A stretch of DNA of 18,413 nt. Source: CAYVFC01 sp964450715 (GTDB lineage Bacteria > Myxococcota_A > Polyangia > Polyangiales > JAFGIB01). The notes under the pieces were generated by a model. That model was not told where the DNA came from. It saw nothing but the letters and a program-made list of their open reading frames with translations, and did no database searches. Shown here piece after piece: positions 1-18,413 of this stretch. A program made the translations under genes and the position numbers. Numbering within the stretch: the first letter of the stretch is position 1; the number at the start of each line of letters is the position of its first letter. The stretch covers positions 1 through 18,413 of the forward strand of contig CAYVFC010000153.1 in the NCBI GenBank assembly GCA_964450715.1. Reading direction: 5' to 3'.

Positions 1-30
1 CCCGCAAGTCTGCCGCCCGTCATGGGAGGG

Positions 31-14466
<14,436 letters not shown>

Positions 14467-14609
14467 CGCTACCTCCGTGTGTCTATAGAATCCGTGAATA
14501 CGTCAGGTGATCCTTCCGCAAACCGGTGTAGAGCAATCCTACCCGTTCGCGTTCGATCGTCCTGGTCCAGATACCCGTCGCTCTTCTCCCCGTGAAGGAC
14601 GAAACAAAT

Positions 14610-14638
14610 ATTATAGAGGATTATCCGGATGACGGCGA
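14610..14638 (-). promoter_or_regulatory. Candidate sigma-70-like promoter for the giant gene
   Basis: On the minus strand the -10 hexamer is a perfect TATAAT (plus positions 14610-14615). A weak -35 (TCGCCG, plus 14633-14638, three of six matches) lies 17 bases upstream. It would place the transcript start near 14603 and leave a leader of about 140 bases. A second TATAAT (14862-14867) has only a poor -35 (TTGTAG) at 19 bases. In a GC-rich genome these AT hexamers stand out, but evidence is limited to one good box. Confidence 0.3.
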
Positions 14639-14882
14639 GTCGATCTTGCATACTGTCGAACCGCGCGGGGTGCGCTCGGTCTGATTTTCCGAACGTAGTG
14701 GGGTAACCATATTTGGATAGCTCGCACGCACCGACGAGGGAGCGACTGCTCGGCATGAAGGCGGTTTTCGCGCAAAAAGCGGGCAGGAGAAGGTGCGAAA
14801 TTTTCGATCGTTGCAGGGGTTGGTGCGACAGTAGTACGAAAGGTGGTTTGCCGTTATTATTATTATAGATTCATCTAGAGGC

Positions 14883-14901
14883 TTGCCTACAAGGTAGGCA
14901 A
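14883..14901. promoter_or_regulatory. 19-bp dyad upstream of the CC-rich lipoprotein gene
   Basis: TTGCCTAC, spacer AAG, GTAGGCAA is a perfect 8-bp inverted repeat. It ends 17 bases before the ATG at 14919 and 9 bases before the GAGGAAAC ribosome-binding site. It could be an operator for a dimeric repressor or a small leader hairpin near the ribosome-binding site. No T-run follows, so it is not a typical terminator. No second copy was noticed elsewhere in the window. Confidence 0.35.
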
Positions 14902-14918
14902 AAGCACACAGAGGAAAC

Positions 14919-16514
14919 ATGAGGCACGGAAACGACTTCTTCCGCACGGTTTTCTTACTCGCGGCGTTGACCGCGCTCGCTAACAGCTGCTCGGCCGGAG
15001 GGTCGGATGACAAGAGCGACGCAGGCACGGCCATGGACGGTTCAGCCGGAGGTCCGGGTGCCGATGGATCGGACGGCGCGGGCTCGGGCGGTAGCGACGG
15101 CGATGGCGGCCAAGCCGGTACCGGCGCCATCGGCGGTTCCACCGGCGGTGAATCAGGAGCCGGCGATGGCGGCGAGTCGGGCTCCGGCGGCGAGACGGCC
15201 GGCCAGGGAGGCGATACCGCGGGTACCGGAGGGCAGAGCCCGGGATGCGGGATCTTCGGAGATCCTTGCGAGGGCGACGGGGAGTGCTGCTCGGGGATCT
15301 GCGATCCGTCCACCAGCACCTGCGTGAACAGCATCAAGCAGTGCGCCGAGGCAGGGGAGGATTGCGGGTATCCTACCGAGTGCTGCTCGCTGGTCTGCGC
15401 GGGCGGCAAGTGCCAGGACGCGGAATGCCTCTCCGATGGTGAGAATTGCAGCAGTGCCTCCGAGTGCTGCAGCACCATCTGCGAGGATACCTGCCAGGCG
15501 TTGAACCTGGAGTGCAAGACCTCCGGCAACGCCTGCGGTAACGACGACGAGTGCTGCTCCAGGCTCTGCACGGACGACCGCTGCAACATCGCCTCGTCCT
15601 TCTGCATCCAGCAGGGCGACATCTGCGCCCGGGCAGAGGACTGCTGCACGGGCAGATGCGACATCGCGGACGGCCGCGACGTGGGCATCTGCGGGGAGCC
15701 GCCCACGGGCTCGAGCTTCTGCAACGACGGGGTGGACGGGCTGGTCTGCAACAGCTGTAACGACTGCTGCAGCCGGCTCTGCGTACCCTACGGCCCGACC
15801 GGGGTTCTGGTCTGCCAGCCGGCCAGCGGCTGCCACGTAACCGGCGACTTCTGCCGCAGCGATCTGGACTGCTGTGGAGCCCCCGACACCGGGCTTCCGG
15901 GCGAGGGCAACGTCACCTGCCAGAAGGAAGAAGGCAGCGACCTGGGGATCTGCCGCAACCCCATCTCCTGCAGCCCCCAGGGCAACATCTGTCATTACAA
16001 GGATTACTCCCTGTGTAACGTCTCCTCGGCGCGCGCCAACTGCTGTGACGGGACCGGCGCCAAGTCGGGCGTCTGCCAGCTCGACCCGCTGGGCGTACCT
16101 CGCTGCAGCGGGCTGGGGGACGAGTGCATAGAGCCGGGCGAGATCTGCGCCTCGGCCGACGACTGCTGCGACGACGTACCCTGCATCCCGGACGACCAGG
16201 GAGTGCTGCGCTGTATGTTCCCGCCCGATGGCGGCGGGCCGGTATGCGTGCCGGTGAGCGGTCCCTGCACCATCGACGCGGACTGCTGCCCGGGCTACGT
16301 CTGTATCCGTCCCATCGGATCGACCCAGGGAACTTGCGGCAACTATGGGCCACCGCCGACCGACAGCGGAGTGCCCGATGGCGGCACACCACCGGACAGC
16401 GGTACGCCCCCGCCGGGCAGCTGTGCGCTCTACGGCCAGGCCTGCTCGAGCGACGGCGACTGCTGCAACGACGTGCCCTGCACCGACGGCATCTGCCGGG
16501 TGCCCATCGGATAA
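14919..16514 (+). CDS. Exported lipoprotein-like protein with about eleven cystine-knot-like CC modules
   Basis: The 531-residue product starts at the ATG right after a GAGGAAAC ribosome-binding site. Residues 1-24 are a signal peptide; C24 follows ALANS, a slightly imperfect lipobox because of Asn at -2. Residues 25-109 are a flexible Gly/Ser/Asp/Ala linker. From C110 to C526 there are about eleven modules of the form C-x6-C-x5-CC-x3/4-C-x(3-14)-C, for example the one beginning CAEAGEDCGYPTECCSLVC. This spacing matches the inhibitor cystine knot (knottin) consensus and also resembles Dickkopf N-terminal-like Cys-rich repeats. A Pro/Gly/Ser linker separates the last module. It heads a probable two-gene operon with the VWA lipoprotein 29 bases downstream and is divergent from the giant gene. 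Function is unknown; a disulfide-rich surface or binding protein is likely. Confidence 0.85.
   Translation: MRHGNDFFRTVFLLAALTALANSCSAGGSDDKSDAGTAMDGSAGGPGADGSDGAGSGGSDGDGGQAGTGAIGGSTGGESGAGDGGESGSGGETAGQGGDTAGTGGQSPGCGIFGDPCEGDGECCSGICDPSTSTCVNSIKQCAEAGEDCGYPTECCSLVCAGGKCQDAECLSDGENCSSASECCSTICEDTCQALNLECKTSGNACGNDDECCSRLCTDDRCNIASSFCIQQGDICARAEDCCTGRCDIADGRDVGICGEPPTGSSFCNDGVDGLVCNSCNDCCSRLCVPYGPTGVLVCQPASGCHVTGDFCRSDLDCCGAPDTGLPGEGNVTCQKEEGSDLGICRNPISCSPQGNICHYKDYSLCNVSSARANCCDGTGAKSGVCQLDPLGVPRCSGLGDECIEPGEICASADDCCDDVPCIPDDQGVLRCMFPPDGGGPVCVPVSGPCTIDADCCPGYVCIRPIGSTQGTCGNYGPPPTDSGVPDGGTPPDSGTPPPGSCALYGQACSSDGDCCNDVPCTDGICRVPIG
15246..16496 (+). repeat. Array of C-x6-C-x5-CC-x3/4-C modules
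   Basis: Residues 110-526 of the lipoprotein are almost entirely these modules. About nine keep the C-x6-C-x5-CC opening exactly; two (around residues 270-290 and 350-390) are stretched or altered. The residue before CC is Glu or Asp in most copies, and CCS is frequent in the first half. The second half has longer final loops of about 9-10 residues ending in G-(I/V/T)-x-C. The modules differ too much to be a recent duplication, so the fold seems to be kept by selection. Confidence 0.8.
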
Positions 16515-16543
16515 CCCCGACGTCGAAAAGGAACGATATCGAA

Positions 16544-17761
16544 ATGCGCTTTTTATCTTTCTTGTTCACTAGCGGCGTTGTTCTGCTTATCGTTTTCGGA
16601 TGCGGCGATTCCGGCGACGATGACGGGGACGGCGGAAATCAAGACCTGTACGGCGAGGCCGGCGTGGGCGACGCCGGCCTCGGTCCGGACGGCCGGACGC
16701 CCGGCATGGACGGCGGCGACGGTCCAGCCTCGGACGCCGCGGCAGAGGACGCCGCCGAGACCTGCGGCGCCTCGCCCTTCGCGGCCTCGCGGCGCGAGGT
16801 CAACCTGCTGCTGGTGATCGACAAGTCCGGCAGCATGGCCGATACGCCCGAGGGCTTCGGCGACGACAAGTGGACGGCAATGAAGTCCGCTCTGCGCACC
16901 GCGCTCGACAGCGCCAAGAACCAGCTGGCCTTCGGGCTGGAGCTCTTCCCCGATCCCCGCGATTGCGAGATGCCCGAGGGGAGCGAGATGGTGGTCTCCG
17001 TGCACGCGGGCAGCACCTCGATGCCCAAGATCATGGACCAGCTCAACAAGGTGCTGCCGGGCGGGGGCACGCCCACTGCCCGGGCGCTCGAGCGGGCCTT
17101 CGAGTACTACACCGCGGGCGAGGGCGCGGCGCTCGGGGGCGATCGCTTCGTGCTGCTGGCCACGGACGGCGGGCCCAACTGCAACGCCGGGCTCGACTGC
17201 GAGGTGGACGCCTGCACGGTCAACCTGGACGGGCAGTGCCCGGAGGTGGTGAGCAACTGCTGTGATCCGGCCGAAGCCGGGCAGGGCGCGGAGACGGGCT
17301 GCCTGGACGAGGCCGGGGCGCTGGAGCAGATCGAGGCGCTGGCCGCGGCCGGCATCCCCACCTTTGTGATCGGTATCCCGGGAAGCGAAGACTACGCAGA
17401 ATCTCTGGACCGGATGGCCGAGGCCGGCGGCGCGGCCAACCCGAACGCCCCGCCCAGCTACTTCGCGGTCGGCGCCTCCGGGGGCGTGGGCGGGCTGGCC
17501 TCGGTGCTCACCGCCATCACCACCGATCTCATTACCACCTGCCGCTTTCAGCTGCAGTCCGAGCCGCCCGATCTGCAGAAGCTAAACGTGGAAGTGGACG
17601 GAGAGACCATACCGCAGGCGGGCGAGGACGGCTGGTGGATCGACATATCCACCGACCCGCCGACCATCGAGATCAAGGGAGCGACCTGCGAGCAGATCGA
17701 AAACGAGGGAGCCGAGGCGGTGGAGATCGTCTACGGCTGCCCGACCGAGGGGATCGAGTAG
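16544..17761 (+). CDS. VWA-domain lipoprotein
   Basis: The 405-residue product starts at ATG 16544 after an AAAGGAA ribosome-binding site (about 16527-16533). This start gives a clean lipoprotein signal: MRFLSFLF, hydrophobic core, lipobox VFGC with C20. A longer frame opening at 16124 overlaps the upstream gene and has no such signal, so it is rejected. An Asp/Gly/Ala linker runs to about residue 75. The VWA domain follows: DKSGS (D93, S95, S97), T176 in GGGTPT, and D208 in LLATDGG, so the MIDAS is complete. After the domain comes a small C-terminal region with NVEVDGETIPQ and a closing VYGCP, a pattern seen in other myxobacterial VWA lipoproteins. It lies 29 bases after the CC-rich lipoprotein and is probably co-transcribed. 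It likely binds a surface or matrix partner through a divalent cation. Confidence 0.9.
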   Translation: MRFLSFLFTSGVVLLIVFGCGDSGDDDGDGGNQDLYGEAGVGDAGLGPDGRTPGMDGGDGPASDAAAEDAAETCGASPFAASRREVNLLLVIDKSGSMADTPEGFGDDKWTAMKSALRTALDSAKNQLAFGLELFPDPRDCEMPEGSEMVVSVHAGSTSMPKIMDQLNKVLPGGGTPTARALERAFEYYTAGEGAALGGDRFVLLATDGGPNCNAGLDCEVDACTVNLDGQCPEVVSNCCDPAEAGQGAETGCLDEAGALEQIEALAAAGIPTFVIGIPGSEDYAESLDRMAEAGGAANPNAPPSYFAVGASGGVGGLASVLTAITTDLITTCRFQLQSEPPDLQKLNVEVDGETIPQAGEDGWWIDISTDPPTIEIKGATCEQIENEGAEAVEIVYGCPTEGIE

Positions 17762-17776
17762 CCCTCCCGGCCGCCT

Positions 17777-18211
17777 TCACCGTTTCCGATTCTTCCAGTC
17801 CTGGTAGACCTGGGCGTGCTTCTCCTCGTCCGGAGGCAGCTTGACCAGGATATCGGTGTAGGGGTTCTGACCGCCCTTGGCGATGTCGCTTTCGAGCTTC
17901 TTGATCGCTACCCGCTCGATCAGCTCTAGCGTCCAGAGCTTGATGCTCATCAGAACCAGGAACTGCATGTAGGCCAGGCATTTGCCGAAGCCGATCCAGA
18001 ACCCTTCCCGGCCCACCTCGGTTTGGAAGTGCTCTCGTAGCGCCTGCCTGGCCATCATGGCGTGGCCGTACTCGTGGTTGCCGTATTCGTCGAGTGTGGC
18101 GGCGAAGTCGGGGTAGCGCTTGCGGACCTGGTCGGCGTACACGGCATAGGTTCCGTTGCCGACCAGCTCCACGGCGTAGAGGAGCTTGAGCTGTGCTTTT
18201 ACGTTTGCCAT
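17777..18211 (-). CDS. Small ferritin-like (COQ7/rubrerythrin-type) di-iron protein
   Basis: The 144-residue product starts at ATG 18211 (MANVKAQ), with a purine-rich AAGGGAAG upstream. The frame is open to the window edge, but the extra 67 residues are of random composition and cross a REP-like element, so the short start is preferred. The sequence has the four-helix ferritin pattern E15 ... E47-x-x-H50 ... E96 or E99 ... E129-x-x-H132, the usual di-iron ligand set. The first helix, VELVGNGTYAVYADQ, resembles the COQ7 opening where Gly-Glu is usual; here it is Gly-Asn. Helix three has the hydrophobic stretch LAYMQFLVLM, which may sit on a membrane or in a hydrophobic core. No signal peptide is seen, so it is probably cytoplasmic. 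It converges on the VWA gene with a 15-base gap. Substrate is unknown. Confidence 0.75.
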   Translation of the reverse strand: MANVKAQLKLLYAVELVGNGTYAVYADQVRKRYPDFAATLDEYGNHEYGHAMMARQALREHFQTEVGREGFWIGFGKCLAYMQFLVLMSIKLWTLELIERVAIKKLESDIAKGGQNPYTDILVKLPPDEEKHAQVYQDWKNRKR

Positions 18212-18330
18212 GGCCTGCTTCCCTTGCTGAATCGCGGTTCCGCTTCCCGGGCGTCGGGAGCGTGTCCCAGGGCGGTAACACAGAAAGACGATTGGCTCAA
18301 CGCCCCGTTCGGCGGTGTATTCCTTCCCTG

Positions 18331-18360
18331 TCACCTCGACCGCAGGGAGAGGTCTCGTTA
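18331..18360. repeat. REP-like intergenic hairpin
   Basis: TCACCTCGACCGCAGGGAGAGGTCTCG contains a 5-bp stem, ACCTC (18333-18337) with GAGGT (18349-18353), around an 11-base loop. It resembles the widespread intergenic repeats of the form tcatttcgaccgcagggagaaatct; the stem pair is changed on both sides, as expected if the hairpin is kept. The rest of 18212-18413 shows no gene. Only one copy lies in this window, so the assignment rests on resemblance to known repeats. Confidence 0.35.
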
Positions 18361-18413
18361 AGGAGGCACCGCAAAATAAACGATCCGGTTGCGGCCGCGT
18401 GGGCGGGCGCACT

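Larger units (their letters stand above)
14467..14918. other. Divergent intergenic region, less GC-rich than the flanks
   Basis: This 452-base stretch separates the giant minus-strand gene from the plus-strand lipoprotein operon. It is visibly richer in A and T than the genes. It holds the ribosome-binding site of the giant gene (14471-14476), two TATAAT hexamers on the minus strand (14610-14615 and 14862-14867), a dyad at 14883-14901 and the GAGGAAAC ribosome-binding site at 14911-14918. No convincing gene is seen: short minus-strand frames here lack a clear start signal and protein-like composition. Confidence 0.75.

Noticed and set aside
14469..14756. A 95-codon minus-strand frame ending just before the giant gene
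   Set aside because: It lies in the less GC-rich divergent region and covers the giant gene's ribosome-binding site. Its product has no recognisable features and it lacks a clear ribosome-binding site of its own. A short leader peptide cannot be fully excluded.
14621..15751. A 376-codon minus-strand frame running through the lipoprotein gene
   Set aside because: Its product is a Ser/Pro/Gln-rich antisense image of the Gly/Ser linker and Cys modules. The plus-strand frame has a signal peptide and ordered Cys spacing.
16124..16543. N-terminal extension of the VWA lipoprotein frame
   Set aside because: It overlaps the CC-rich lipoprotein gene in another frame and is Arg-rich with no signal. 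The internal ATG at 16544 has a ribosome-binding site and a clean lipobox.
17759..17779. Bidirectional terminator between the convergent VWA and ferritin-like genes
   Set aside because: The gap is only 15 bases and shows no stable stem followed by a T-run.
18212..18412. N-terminal extension of the ferritin-like gene to the window edge
   Set aside because: The extra residues have random composition and cross the REP-like hairpin, and the ferritin pattern begins just after the ATG at 18211.

Overview
The window comes from a GC-rich genome. Three signals point to Myxococcota or a related delta-proteobacterial lineage: a MYXO-CTERM-like sorting signal (residues 3070-3108 of the giant protein), lipoproteins with Gly/Ser/Asp linkers, and long arrays of the CDGxDNDCDGxTDE putative metal-binding motif (PF11617-like, MopE type). 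This assignment is inferred from protein style; no rRNA or other marker gene is present. Layout: (1) 31-14466, minus strand, is one uninterrupted 4811-codon reading frame that fills almost 80% of the window. In protein order it has a Sec signal peptide, an extracellular beta-sandwich-like region, four DNDxDG calcium-loop-like repeats, a von Willebrand factor A (VWA) domain with an intact MIDAS, a first array of 22 MopE-type motifs, Cys-rich EGF-like repeats, a MYXO-CTERM-like signal, a lipoprotein-type signal peptide with lipobox SVSGC, a second array of 21 MopE-type motifs, and a C-terminal FGE/SUMF1-fold domain. The middle looks like the end of one exported protein joined in frame to the start of another. 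(2) 14467-14918 is a less GC-rich divergent intergenic region with two TATAAT hexamers on the minus strand and a perfect 8-bp dyad just upstream of the plus-strand operon. (3) 14919-17761, plus strand, is a probable two-gene operon: a lipoprotein carrying about eleven cystine-knot-like CC modules, then a VWA lipoprotein. (4) 17777-18211, minus strand, is a small ferritin-like (COQ7/rubrerythrin-type) protein converging on the operon, with a REP-like intergenic hairpin in its upstream region. Working together: the three large products are all predicted to be exported, disulfide-rich and surface- or envelope-anchored, and two of them carry VWA adhesion domains. The simplest reading is a divergent locus for a very large cell-surface adhesion or matrix apparatus with many divalent-cation sites. 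The ferritin-like gene looks like an unrelated cytoplasmic neighbour. The most notable observation is the in-frame MYXO-CTERM / lipoprotein-signal junction at about 5047-5259. It could be a lost stop codon, a sequencing error, or a genuine polyprotein-like surface protein that could be split by two envelope proteases.
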